A stretch of DNA of 64,000 nucleotides from an uncultured Flavobacteriales bacterium (GCA_913054135.1 CAJXJK010000010.1:1-64000), one strand, 5' to 3'; shown: positions 9,701 through 17,541, numbered from the stretch's first letter. Notes: a model not told the origin generated them from the letters alone. Translations and numbers: made by a program.

Positions 9701-10636
9701 TGTTTGCGGAAGATAGACGTATTCACCAGCATTTATATTTGCTACGGCTACAGGGTTTCCGTTCACGAAAATATCTGTATTGTCAACATCAGCGACAATT
9801 AACGGTCGCTCGGTATTTGCGTTTCCGTTTCCTTCTAAAAAAATGTATTCAGTACCTGTTAAGTTTGAAGGCACAATTTGATCAACACCAATGTCTCTCC
9901 AGTTACCATGTGCGCCTCCAAGCCAAGACCCAGTATTACATGCGATCGGTTTGTCAGAAGTAATGAGTGATCCGTTTACGTCATTAATGTTTCCTGTTGC
10001 TCCAGGCTCATCCAACCAAGCAGCAATTGTGTATGATTCTCCCGCATTCAAAACCACTACGATATCGTCAGAGGTGCCCGCCGTTACAGGTGTACCTCTA
10101 AAAATCACATTCGGCTTGAAATCAGAAAAAGTCACTGTAGTATTATCTTCAGAAGCCATCACTGAAATTTCACTTGCTTTCACATAAGGAATTCCGGTAT
10201 TGTTAAAAATATGGCCAGATCTAAATCTTGTTCCCAGCCCGGTACTGGCACCTTTTGAGTTTAGGCTTAAACCTTGATAAGTTTGTGAATGTCTTAAGTT
10301 CGCATAAATTGGAGCTGTGGCATCAATGATAAATCCATCAGTCGGGTTCACAGTGTTTAATTCTGCAGTGTTAATCATTCCCGGAGCGGCATAACCTGTA
10401 CCTAGAAGGTATGTTGAAGGAGCAACATCAGTAATTGTAACCGAATAAATAATTGTCCCTTGTCCATTTTTAACATCAACGTCAACAGGAGCTGTAGATG
10501 GTGTACTCAAAATCAAGTAGTGATTCTGAACATTTGTACGTCCGTAAAGAGGTGGTATATAGTGCTTTACATCCAGCTGCGCATAGCCAGTTGAGACCGA
10601 TAGTAAGCAAAATACCGCGAGAATTAGGTTTTTCAT
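3737..10636 (-). CDS. Very large T9SS type B cargo: IgGFc-binding-like N-terminus, SprB repeats, gliding-motility-associated C-terminal domain
   Basis: 2299 aa; signal peptide MKNLILAVFCLLSVSTGYAQ; repeated (S/T)C.G..DG.I....GGT.PY.YS.(N/D)GG units; C-terminus FVPNTIILDGYSDN...YIFNRWGELIFQ...WDGTYQ...GVYVWKI...HGHVTVIK. Confidence 0.85.
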   Translation of the reverse strand: MKNLILAVFCLLSVSTGYAQLDVKHYIPPLYGRTNVQNHYLILSTPSTAPVDVDVKNGQGTIIYSVTITDVAPSTYLLGTGYAAPGMINTAELNTVNPTDGFIIDATAPIYANLRHSQTYQGLSLNSKGASTGLGTRFRSGHIFNNTGIPYVKASEISVMASEDNTTVTFSDFKPNVIFRGTPVTAGTSDDIVVVLNAGESYTIAAWLDEPGATGNINDVNGSLITSDKPIACNTGSWLGGAHGNWRDIGVDQIVPSNLTGTEYIFLEGNGNANTERPLIVADVDNTDIFVNGNPVAVANINAGEYVYLPQTAYSANDNIYIETSQPVFMYQSLSGTSPAATSLNFIPPLRCNGFKKVVIPSINLIGVPTVSITARANASVWVNGSATPLTGGLTVPGNSCWLTYKIPGGTGDFVVESDSIINVALLTLQGPRGSAGYFTGFSQFVQVDQGDTTSFIVCESESSTFTTYSIEGPYIDVSAEFHDPSLGGMVTIDGFNADSLFFTYTRDLTTTGPDTLDLTVCKILDCCGAAPDTICEMSTLVFTNIQDIEIGVGDSISACADTADIALPNLLIGTSDPGGYWEDTDNSGALFGDSIAVSSLLPGVYHYTYFIEGGSVCIDSTIVTVNVQPMTTSECCSIDPDFILADPTCFGLTDGSILITDIYATDYSIDGGTSSQATGSFNTIGASNYDVQLSFGPDCIFDTTIVLNQPDLLDATFTIDSVSCNGLCDGQIQANTTGGTIPYNYSLGGAPSQVSDTYSGLCTGAAVITITDVNNCQAVFPNTIFEPDVLQLVQISLTNETCSLDNGEIEVDAIGGTAPFSYSLNAAPGQASGLFSNLDQGNYTIDVTDANGCTASIVLDIIDEPSPDPFVDVLNDVTCFGGLNGSVIIGVNFGTAPLEYSLNAGPNQPSNSFPSVGAGNHTVVVTDANGCTGSVDFVIDQPTVLSYNTTVSNASCFDICDGEIDIVASGANPPYEYSDDNGVTFSLFPTLTGLCDGNISVVVKDANGCLANSVEVITEPTALSSVQGTVDPLCHQTPGGEISFAPSGGTPAYQFSVDNGTAFTGASPITGLMAGDYNVVIQDDNGCEFTELISIIDPPPFDFTFVANNPSNCGANDGSFEIIASGGLAPYVYSIDGGITTQVGNGFFGSLFSGLYNLVVEDDNGCFDSTFSALSDNIMTTQIDFQFPATCFNSCNGGAQISQTNGTPPFNYSINTGGSQGNGSFFGLCAGQHYVTVVDNGLCVSIQEINITQPDSVIFDNTLTNITCPDGADGEINFSNITGGDGNYTYSIDGGINFFATTTFTGLTSGDYDLVVQDGVGCLGAIQVTLVEPAPWSALINPSNLACNGDGTGFIQIGANGATAPYEYTLVATNTTGVFLNLDAGVHNIAVTDDLGCTFDTTQTLTEPLVLDMVNAIVNTQCFGSDEGSITVAPSGGTPPYIYSSDGGITQQSSNILTDLIAGCYDVYLEDDNGCNLTINECVNEPTELSMDIVTSVATCGNNNADLSIVAANGTPTYDYSIDGGSTFQASNNFVGLAPGDYDLVLQDNNLCQIDSTVTILADPEPQIDNVAFTNPLCFGGNEGTITVTSSGGVGVHMYAINGSPAFQVSNNFTGLTDGSYVVFLQDGNGCITSSMVDLTEPDQIVILSTPQDLLCFEDLSGEISLSATGGTIPFEFSIDNGVTSQGVGEFNGLSAGAYDIMVTDANGCQMTMIQNITEPDVLAFDPFVIQDASCYGLCDGVITPNVIGGPIGGTYSYSWSGGIAGNSDAVATNVCDGTYSLIVTDDNNCTLDSLNFVVNEPIEANIDSVLAQGVSCFGDSDGIVDIYSANAGFYSLNGGPFTANTNYTGLPSDTYWAYVQDANGCPGDSMQVFVPTPQPMQAFVTPDTYICLGDSVYFSVVATGGTQPYIFDINNGQSTDELIFEPILVDTIFYATVTDANGCMVQSDTMVVDVAPAPVLITSNDTIICPNEPLILSSLATDQLEDYSYLWNTGDTIPYIYPSPGTSTTFYIDVTDECNLTTSDTIHVSIFPDPIITLTPGVTGGCPPFQVNYTIGVNLAEIGSDLFWDTSYGVIDSATFNNLYITYSDPGFGNINLNFTSANGCPVDTSFINPIQIFGLPEANFTVSPSDLTIYDTEVDLINNSTNYTMSQWFLLGDTVTTNDATMSLINLPTESAITVCLVAENDYGCTDTTCGPIEISNELFLFVPNTIILDGYSDNTIFKPVANYFHPDWYQLYIFNRWGELIFQTEDLEQGWDGTYQDVIVQDGVYVWKIIGAPLDNEADLKEYHGHVTVIK
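5000..8720 (-). repeat. Tandem SprB-type coding repeats, about 16 units of roughly 230 bp
   Basis: Counted by eye from unit starts such as PTCFGLTDGSI, VSCNGLCDGQI, VTCFGGLNGSV, ASCFDICDGEI, TQCFGSDEGSI, ASCYGLCDGVI, VSCFGDSDGIV. Boundaries approximate. Confidence 0.75.
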
Positions 10637-10768
10637 AGGTTTCAGTACTATACAAAATAAGTACTTGGTTGGTATATTAGACGCTAAATTTGTTAATTGG
10701 TTGCTCTATATCGATTAAAATAAAGAAGTTAAGTGATGAGTAGACAAAATTTAAACGATAAAACTAGT

Positions 10769-11779
10769 TCAATAATGGTTCTTGAAAAAATGAACAGATT
10801 CAGAAATGATGTTGTCAATTGGTGTGAATTCAAAGTCAATTTTGTCGATTAATTTTTGGCTCGAATATTTGGTGATCTTCATTGAGCTTTTTGCTGTTTC
10901 TTTGGTTATGTTTTGTTTCTTTCTGAACAGAAAATGAAGAAAGCCTTCAATCCTCCATGCCAGGCCTGCCATCCATTTTTTCACTAAAATTGAAGGTGGT
11001 TTCACTTTAAATTCTTTAGCGATCATTTGAAATAAATCTTTGAAGTATAAATTCTCAGATGTCACTAAAAAACGCTCATTGTAAATTTTGTTTTCAGCCA
11101 ATAAGATCATGGCTTTTGAAACATCTTTTACTCCAACAAAAGCGTTCATTCCGGGAGTATAAAATTTCAATCCTTTTTTAACGACTTTGAAAATACTCAA
11201 TGAACTTTCGTTCCAATTTCCAGGTCCTAAGATTACACATGGATTGACAATTACACAATTCAAGCCTTCTTCAACCCCTCTCCAGACCTCAAGTTCGGCT
11301 GAATATTTTGTCACGGCATAATTAGAATTATCACTGCTATTCACCCATTTGTTATCTTCAGTATAAAATTCTTTGTTAGGATTTCTCCCGATTGCTGCAG
11401 TTGACGAAACGTAAATTAATTCATCAATTCCTTCGGCCAAACAACAATTAACAACATTGGCAGTACCATGCTTATTAATTTTCATCATCTTCTTGAAATC
11501 CCTTTTAGCAAAAGAAACCATTGCTGCACAGTGATAAACCGATTTGCAACCTATCATCCCATCACTCAATGAAGTGATATCTAGAACATCACCTTCAATC
11601 CATTCAATGCTTTCAAACATGGCCACGCCATTTTTTGGATTATAATGATTGAAGATTGATTTTACATGATGCATGCTTGAAGTGGCTCTTCTCAATGCTC
11701 TCACTTCTTCTCCTTTTGTAAGAAGGTCATAAATTACGTGAGAACCTAAGAGCCCTGTTGCACCTGTGATGAAAATCAT
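10769..11779 (-). CDS. NAD-dependent epimerase/dehydratase (extended SDR)
   Basis: MIFITGATGLLGSHVIYDLL, YVSSTAAIG, YAVTKYSAE and VNPCVILGPG. Start set at MIFITG. Confidence 0.85.
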   Translation of the reverse strand: MIFITGATGLLGSHVIYDLLTKGEEVRALRRATSSMHHVKSIFNHYNPKNGVAMFESIEWIEGDVLDITSLSDGMIGCKSVYHCAAMVSFAKRDFKKMMKINKHGTANVVNCCLAEGIDELIYVSSTAAIGRNPNKEFYTEDNKWVNSSDNSNYAVTKYSAELEVWRGVEEGLNCVIVNPCVILGPGNWNESSLSIFKVVKKGLKFYTPGMNAFVGVKDVSKAMILLAENKIYNERFLVTSENLYFKDLFQMIAKEFKVKPPSILVKKWMAGLAWRIEGFLHFLFRKKQNITKETAKSSMKITKYSSQKLIDKIDFEFTPIDNIISESVHFFKNHY

Positions 11780-11878
11780 GTTCAAATTTACATATTTAAC
11801 AATTAGAAAAGCTTTAAGTTGAGCAGTCAATTAAGTCGCGGCATGTAAATTGTTATATTTGTTATCAAATAAATTGAA

Positions 11879-13285
11879 ATGAAGAAAATATTTATGTTAC
11901 TCGCCTTATTTGCGAGTGTGGCTGTTTTAGCTCAAGATAAATTGTCAGACGGGATTTATGCTGTCTTTAATACTTCTAAGGGAAAAGTTGTGGTTGACCT
12001 TGAGTTTGAAAAAGCTCCTATGACTTGTGCAAATTTTATTGCTCTAGCTGAAGGAAAACAAGAAGTTGATACAATTGAAATTGACGAACCATTTTTTGAT
12101 GGATTAAAATTTCACAGAGTAATTAGTGATTTTATGATTCAAGGTGGTGACCCTTTGGGTAATGGATCTGGGAACCCTGGATACTTTTTCCCAGATGAAT
12201 TTGACACTACTCTAATTCACGAAGGACCTGGTATTTTATCAATGGCTAATTCTGGACCTAATACAAATGGTTCACAATTCTTCATTACACACAAATCAAC
12301 TCCTTGGTTAAATGGAAAACACTCTGTTTTTGGAAAAGTAGTTGAAGGAATTGATGTTGTAAATAAAATTGAGAAGGATGATGTGATGGAAAGTGTAGAG
12401 ATTTTGCGAATCGGAAAAGCTGCAAAGAAGTTTAAGGCGTCCAAAGTATTTGCTGCAGAATTGGAAGAATTTAATGAGAAAGTAAAAGCAGAGAAACTTG
12501 CTAGAAATAAGAAGTTCAAAGAAGAAAATTCTGCGACTTATCCGAATGCTGAACAAACAGAATCTGGTCTTTTGTATATCCACACAAAAGTTGGAGACGG
12601 AGCTAAACCAGTTAAGGGAGATCAGGTTGAATTACATTATACAGGTTTCTTACCTGACGGCAAGAAGTTTGAATCATCTCATGATAGAGGAGAGGCCTTC
12701 AAGTTTGCTTATAAGGTTCAACCTGTTATGCCAGGTTGGGAAGAAGGAATTGCGTTGATGAAGGCAGGTGGAGAAATGAAAATAATTATGCCGCATTGGC
12801 TTGGGTTTGGAGCTCAAGGAAAAGGAGTTATTCCACCTAATGCTACATTAGTTTTTGACCTTGAATTATTGAGTGTTAAAAACATGGAAGAGGAAACGAA
12901 GAGAATTGCGAAAGAGTTTAAAGATGAGATGATCGCCGATTATCCTGATGCTAAGCAAACGAAATCTGGCTTAATGTATATCATAGAGAAAGAAGGAAAT
13001 GGCGTGCATCCTTCAAATGGTCAAACTGTTGTTGTTCATTATACAGGAACATTGACAAATGGCGAAAAATTTGATTCTTCAAGAGATAGAGACGCACCAT
13101 TTGAAACTCCAATAGGAGTAGGAAGAGTGATTAAAGGATGGGATGAAGGTATACCATTGGCTTCTCCAGGTGGAAAAATCAAATTGATTATTCCTTATTG
13201 GATGGCTTATGGACCTAATGCAAGACCAGGAATCCCTGCAAATTCTCACCTCATTTTTGAAGTTGAGATGTTAGAGATTAAGTAA
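11879..13285 (+). CDS. Triple-domain peptidyl-prolyl isomerase: cyclophilin plus two FKBP domains
   Basis: Cyclophilin motifs (FHRVISDFMIQGGDPLGNGSGNPGYFF, GPNTNGSQFFIT) followed by two FKBP domains (VELHYTGFLPDGKKFESS, VVVHYTGTLTNGEKFDSS). Confidence 0.88.
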   Translation: MKKIFMLLALFASVAVLAQDKLSDGIYAVFNTSKGKVVVDLEFEKAPMTCANFIALAEGKQEVDTIEIDEPFFDGLKFHRVISDFMIQGGDPLGNGSGNPGYFFPDEFDTTLIHEGPGILSMANSGPNTNGSQFFITHKSTPWLNGKHSVFGKVVEGIDVVNKIEKDDVMESVEILRIGKAAKKFKASKVFAAELEEFNEKVKAEKLARNKKFKEENSATYPNAEQTESGLLYIHTKVGDGAKPVKGDQVELHYTGFLPDGKKFESSHDRGEAFKFAYKVQPVMPGWEEGIALMKAGGEMKIIMPHWLGFGAQGKGVIPPNATLVFDLELLSVKNMEEETKRIAKEFKDEMIADYPDAKQTKSGLMYIIEKEGNGVHPSNGQTVVVHYTGTLTNGEKFDSSRDRDAPFETPIGVGRVIKGWDEGIPLASPGGKIKLIIPYWMAYGPNARPGIPANSHLIFEVEMLEIK

Positions 13286-13309
13286 GCTCAAACAAAAAAC
13301 TATATTTAA

Positions 13310-13341
13310 GGTATGTTTCAGTTGAAAACATACCTTTTTTT
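13310..13341 (+). terminator. Intrinsic terminator of the cyclophilin-FKBP gene
   Basis: GGTATGTTT-cagttga-AAACATACC-TTTTTTT (9-bp stem). Confidence 0.75.
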
Positions 13342-13599
13342 ATGCGCTCTAATCTCTATTTCGATTGGTTTTGCGCAAGGGAATAGCAAAGTGGATTCTT
13401 TAGAAAATGCAATTTTATCTAGCATATAATATGGATTCTAAATGTTAAATATCAGAAGAGCTAAATGAACAAATATAGATCTGACGGAGTCACAATTGGA
13501 TCAACCATGACTGTAAGTTCTTTGTCAGAAGTTTTGTATCTTCCAGAAGACGGAACCAAAGGATCAGCAGATGTAATGATTCACAGTATTAAAGAATAA
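13313..13599 (+). pseudogene. Possible decayed secreted-protein gene (two short ORF remnants)
   Basis: 13313-13429 encodes signal-peptide-like MFQLKTYLFLCALISISIGFAQGNSKVDSLENAILSSI*. 13465-13599 encodes MNKYRSDGVTIGSTMTVSSLSEVLYLPEDGTKGSADVMIHSIKE* in another frame. Confidence 0.35.
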
Positions 13600-13613
13600 T
13601 AAAAACTAAAACT

Positions 13614-14051
13614 ATGGAACCTACTTGGGAAAACATAAAATCATTAATCGTTTCGCAAGAACAAGACGGAATGATGATCAAATTAAAGTTTCAAGCTGAA
13701 GGTCAAACAACACCTTTAGAGACAATGGCGGTAGTAACTCCCGACCAAGATGAAATAATGAAAAATGCAATGAAGCAAGCCGGAAAAGCTGCTGTCGTTA
13801 GTACAGGAATTAGTATGGCCTCTGGGGCACTTGGTGGCCTTGTTGGTGGAGTTGGAGGACAAGCTGTGAGAGCGGCAGGCTCAGCTGCGGGATCAGCTGC
13901 TGCATCAAAATCTATGAACATGGATAAGATCATGCAAACTGAACAAACGGATGAGAAAACTCAAGCTGCAATTGTTACTGCATTTGGCCATCTCTCAATG
14001 TATTACAAATGGGAAAATGACAAATGGGTGTATCAACAGCCAGGTGCATAA
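13614..14051 (+). CDS. Hypothetical protein with a glycine-zipper-like segment
   Basis: 145-aa ORF; central ASGALGGLVGGVGGQAVRAAGSAAGSAAA; no obvious signal peptide. Confidence 0.65.
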   Translation: MEPTWENIKSLIVSQEQDGMMIKLKFQAEGQTTPLETMAVVTPDQDEIMKNAMKQAGKAAVVSTGISMASGALGGLVGGVGGQAVRAAGSAAGSAAASKSMNMDKIMQTEQTDEKTQAAIVTAFGHLSMYYKWENDKWVYQQPGA

Positions 14052-14070
14052 AAAAAGAAAATTGATTAGG

Positions 14071-14100
14071 AAAGGGCGATACTTATGGTGTCGCCTTTTT
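14071..14100 (+). terminator. Intrinsic terminator
   Basis: GGGCGATAC-ttatg-GTGTCGCCT followed by TTTT, between convergent genes. Confidence 0.65.
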
Positions 14101-14479
14101 AGTTTAAATGAGCCTCTAAGTTTTTGAAGTATTCTTCAAATCTAGTGTTCTCAATTAGCTTAGGATCTCCGACCATTAAAATTGCCTCTGGGTTATTGTT
14201 TTCAATCCAAAATCTCAATGAAGAAATTGAAGCATTCATAGTACCGTTAATGTCAATCTCTTGAGTTGGTTTGTGATGCTTATCCATAGCATCTCTTAAG
14301 TCTTTATTCTCCCTTGAAATATTATGATCTGAATGCATGATAACTAAGGCAGAAACAACATCATACAAACTTTCTTTACCGTCAAAAACTTCAACTACAA
14401 CTTTATTTTTGTTGCACCAATCAGCTATCGCAGATTCGAATGGCTCAGAGTTTCTCAGGATGATTTTTTTTAGAAGCAT
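14099..14479 (-). CDS. Hypothetical protein
   Basis: 126-aa intact ORF with terminators on both sides; no family recognised. Confidence 0.55.
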   Translation of the reverse strand: MLLKKIILRNSEPFESAIADWCNKNKVVVEVFDGKESLYDVVSALVIMHSDHNISRENKDLRDAMDKHHKPTQEIDINGTMNASISSLRFWIENNNPEAILMVGDPKLIENTRFEEYFKNLEAHLN

Positions 14480-14577
14480 GTATCGTAATGTTTCGCTAAA
14501 AGCAGACGCAAATTTAAGTCCAATTTTTCATTGGACAGCTCAAAGTGTCGTTTTTTTATCAAAAAATTATTGAATCT

Positions 14578-14598
14578 GAAAAAAACACTCAAAGTGTT
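14578..14598 (-). terminator. Intrinsic terminator of ctaA
   Basis: Minus strand AACACT-ttg-AGTGTT-TTTTTT, overlapping the ctaA stop. Confidence 0.55.
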
Positions 14599-15628
14599 AA
14601 CGAATTAGACTTTCTCTTTTGTGCTTGAAATAGCCCAGAGTGTAGTACTGAAACCCCAGTAAAACTGATGCCGTCAGCAAATGAACTGGCTGAGTGAAGG
14701 CAGGCATATTGGCATATGAAAATAAAACGCCTGTGATGAATTCAATTAATATTAAGCCTACAATTATTTTAATCGTTGGGATACCATATTTTGATTTATG
14801 ATTCAAATAAAGTAAACCTACGTTGGCGGCAAGTAATACCCAAGAAAATGATCTGTGAAAAAGAAAATCACCTTCCATTTGGGAGATCCAAGATGATCTG
14901 TCTACCATGTCCTTGACCATAAAGTCAATTTCTTGTCTCACTTGAGCGCCCAAAATGATTTGAATAAAAGTCAGTGCAAGAGTAAAGTAAAAAAGATATT
15001 TAAAGCTCTTGGGTAACTGAAATGAATAAGATTTATCCTTAATTATTCTGATAATTTTAATGTGAATTCCGACAATTACCAGAGCTAAAAACATATGAAG
15101 TGTAATCGTCCACGGAACCAAATTGGTTGCAACTACAATCGAACCAAACCAACCTTCAATTCCCATTAAAATTAGATTGACAAAAGTTAAAATGAGAAGA
15201 GCTCTTTTCTTTCTATACCTGATAACTGTCCAAACAAACAGAATTAAAACCATGTTACCCGCAATGAAACCGACAAGCCTGTTGCCGTATTCAACCCAAG
15301 TTTTGCGAGCATTGAAGTCTTGTTCAATTAAAAGACTATCGTCATTCTTTAATTGTTCAGCAGTTTCACTGAATCCGATTGAAGTCAAGAATTTGGCGAA
15401 CTTTTCAACCTTTTTAATTCTATATTCTCTGTAAGTGTCTTTGTAATCAACTGGTAATTGATCAGCTGAGGTAGGGGGAATATATTGATCAAAACACTTT
15501 GGCCAGTCAGGGCATCCCATCCCTGAACCTGAAGTTCTAACCACAGATCCAGCAATGATTACCAAATAAATAAAGGCCAAGGTAACCCATGAAAATCTAA
15601 GATATGCTCTGCTGAAATTCTGTTTCAT
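14597..15628 (-). CDS. ctaA: Heme A synthase (COX15/CtaA family)
   Basis: VVRTSGSGMGCPDWPKCFDQYIPP motif, multiple TM helices, LGAQVRQEIDFM, conserved histidines. Confidence 0.88.
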   Translation of the reverse strand: MKQNFSRAYLRFSWVTLAFIYLVIIAGSVVRTSGSGMGCPDWPKCFDQYIPPTSADQLPVDYKDTYREYRIKKVEKFAKFLTSIGFSETAEQLKNDDSLLIEQDFNARKTWVEYGNRLVGFIAGNMVLILFVWTVIRYRKKRALLILTFVNLILMGIEGWFGSIVVATNLVPWTITLHMFLALVIVGIHIKIIRIIKDKSYSFQLPKSFKYLFYFTLALTFIQIILGAQVRQEIDFMVKDMVDRSSWISQMEGDFLFHRSFSWVLLAANVGLLYLNHKSKYGIPTIKIIVGLILIEFITGVLFSYANMPAFTQPVHLLTASVLLGFQYYTLGYFKHKRESLIR

Positions 15629-15838
15629 GTCATTAATTGCTTCTGCAAAATTAACAGTTAACTGCTATGTTTTGTTCCTTATCCAATGAAATTGCCATTT
15701 ATCCAAACAAGAGCTCACCGTTTATCAATAAACCAATTGAAATTGACCATTCGTAAAGATTCATTAGAATGAGATAAAAACTCAAGATAAATTTGACCCA
15801 TAACCTTTTTCATGGGCAGAGGGATCTGCTGATTTATA

Positions 15839-15883
15839 GGGAGCTCTGAAATAACGGTTAGGTTGAGGAGCTCCCGCTTTTTT
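15839..15883 (+). terminator. Terminator-like hairpin on the plus strand with no identified upstream gene
   Basis: GGGAGCTC(15839-15846) ... GAGCTCCC(15868-15875) then GC-TTTTTT(15878-15883). Confidence 0.4.
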
Positions 15884-15898
15884 ACAAAAGGATCTAGA

Positions 15899-16285
15899 TT
15901 ATAATCCATCAATTTCATTCGCTTCTTGTAGTAAAGAAACAAGAATATCTAAATCTCTTTCAACTTCTTCAATGGTATTAAAGGTTTTATAATATACCTG
16001 CTTTCTATTTCCTTTATTCAAGTACTTATTAGGTGTCATCTTGTTCGCATGACTAAATCCAAATTGCACTCCCTCAGAAGTCATTTCACCCCAAGCAACA
16101 CTGCCTGGCCATATATAGCAAATGCTTCGCTTCTTATAAAAGGCTGGAATATTCCAACTCAGCTTAAACTTGACATCCGGTATAGTGTCTTCAATAATCT
16201 CTTTCAAAGTTTGAACAATGAGCTGCTCATTTGCTGGCAATGAATCAAAAAGTTCTACATAAGACTCAAATTTGAAGTCTTGCAT
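15899..16285 (-). CDS. DUF1801/YdhG-like domain protein
   Basis: MQDFKFESYVELFDSLPANEQLIVQTLKEIIEDTIPDVKFKLSWNIPAFYKKRSICYIWP. Start set at MQDFKF. Confidence 0.65.
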   Translation of the reverse strand: MQDFKFESYVELFDSLPANEQLIVQTLKEIIEDTIPDVKFKLSWNIPAFYKKRSICYIWPGSVAWGEMTSEGVQFGFSHANKMTPNKYLNKGNRKQVYYKTFNTIEEVERDLDILVSLLQEANEIDGL

Positions 16286-16289
16286 TTTT

Positions 16290-16745
16290 TTACCTGCCTG
16301 CGCCATTGGCATCTGCAGTTTCTACACTTGCGCTTGCTTCATAATGTTGCTTAAGCATGTCGTCATATTGATCGGCGTAATGACCAACTCTTGTGATAAT
16401 TGCAAAGGCTGCATCTTCGTCAAGTCCTTCACACTCTCTAATCATTTTAATCCAAGCCCAATCCTTAAACAATGCAAAGGCACATGAATATAAGCGGTCA
16501 TTGAACGATAGTAAATCAAAATAAAAAGATTCCTTTTTGTCAGCTGGAACTTGCATTACCGGGCTCATTACCTGAAAATACGCTCTGCCTTCGCTTTCAA
16601 TCATCCAGCAATCAATGTAAACCTTTGCACTCCCTTTCATAAGCGACCATTGTCCAGCATTTTGTCCTCTTGTTGTAGTCGGATCAATACCAAGTTTTCT
16701 TATACATGCCTCAATCATGTCATAAGAGTTTTGAATATTACTCAT
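16290..16745 (-). CDS. YbjN-like domain protein
   Basis: ARKLGIDP-like N-terminus, GRAYFQVMSPVMQVPADKKESFYFDLLSFNDRLYSCAFALF; YbjN/T3SS-chaperone-like pattern. Confidence 0.6.
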   Translation of the reverse strand: MSNIQNSYDMIEACIRKLGIDPTTTRGQNAGQWSLMKGSAKVYIDCWMIESEGRAYFQVMSPVMQVPADKKESFYFDLLSFNDRLYSCAFALFKDWAWIKMIRECEGLDEDAAFAIITRVGHYADQYDDMLKQHYEASASVETADANGAGR

Positions 16746-16884
16746 CTTGATTAATTTTTTAGTTCCTTCTAATCTAATGATTTATCTTCATTTTTTTATA
16801 GTCTAAACGATTAAGTGGAGCACTTCTTGCTAAAATTCTCTACCTTTAAAAGCAATAAACTCAGCACGCAAAAGTTTATTTAAT

Positions 16885-17541
16885 ATGAAAAGAACAGTTT
16901 TAACCATTATTTGTGTTTCGCTATTCAGCTTGGGTAGCCAAGCACAAGAAGACACACTAGAGCCGATTTCATTTGTTCAAAAGGGCCAGTTTTCTGCCGG
17001 AATGAGAACGACAACAAGTTTATTTGGACATGATAGAACTCCTGGATTAGGAGTTGGAGGTCAAATGAGATGGCAAATTTTTGATTACTTGAATACAGAA
17101 TGGTTTGCCGATTGGATTACAATTGACTTGAGTGGAGCTGGAACTAGAAACAATGCTCACATTGGTTGGTCGGTGATGTTTTACCCAACAAGAACTGGTA
17201 GAATTATTCCTTATGCAATTGCAGGTCATTGTTTTGATTTTGCGAAAGTGACACCCTTGAGTACACCTTATTTAGATCGAACGGCTGATGTCGTGACTCG
17301 TTGGAGTTCTGCAATCCAAGGAGGTTTGGGGTCACATTTTTATTTGACTGACAGATTTGACTTAAGCTTATCGGCGCAATACATGTTGCATTTAGGAAAT
17401 CATCTTGATTATGAAGTTCAACAAACTGGTGCTGGATATTATTTAGAAACCAATCATCACACAGGTGCCACTGAAGTAGGTTTAGAAGGTCACATTTTGA
17501 TAACTGCAAGTATGAACTTTAAAATTGCTGACTTATGGTAA
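16885..17541 (+). CDS. Predicted outer-membrane beta-barrel protein
   Basis: Signal peptide MKRTVLTIICVSLFSLGSQAQ and alternating amphipathic strands ending in MNFKIADLW. Confidence 0.55.
   Translation: MKRTVLTIICVSLFSLGSQAQEDTLEPISFVQKGQFSAGMRTTTSLFGHDRTPGLGVGGQMRWQIFDYLNTEWFADWITIDLSGAGTRNNAHIGWSVMFYPTRTGRIIPYAIAGHCFDFAKVTPLSTPYLDRTADVVTRWSSAIQGGLGSHFYLTDRFDLSLSAQYMLHLGNHLDYEVQQTGAGYYLETNHHTGATEVGLEGHILITASMNFKIADLW

Noticed and set aside
9453-10187. Plus-strand ORFs 9453..9677, 9661..9963 and 9891..10187
   Set aside because: They lie antisense within the signal-peptided 2299-aa gene, overlap one another and show no recognisable motif; shadow ORFs of biased codon usage.
12217-12758. Overlapping ORFs 12217..12519, 12308..12583 and 12498..12758
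   Set aside because: All lie inside the well-supported cyclophilin-FKBP gene.
15715-15942. Minus-strand 75-aa ORF
   Set aside because: Overlaps the end of the DUF1801 gene out of frame and contains the terminator-like hairpin; no family recognised, so not called as CDS.
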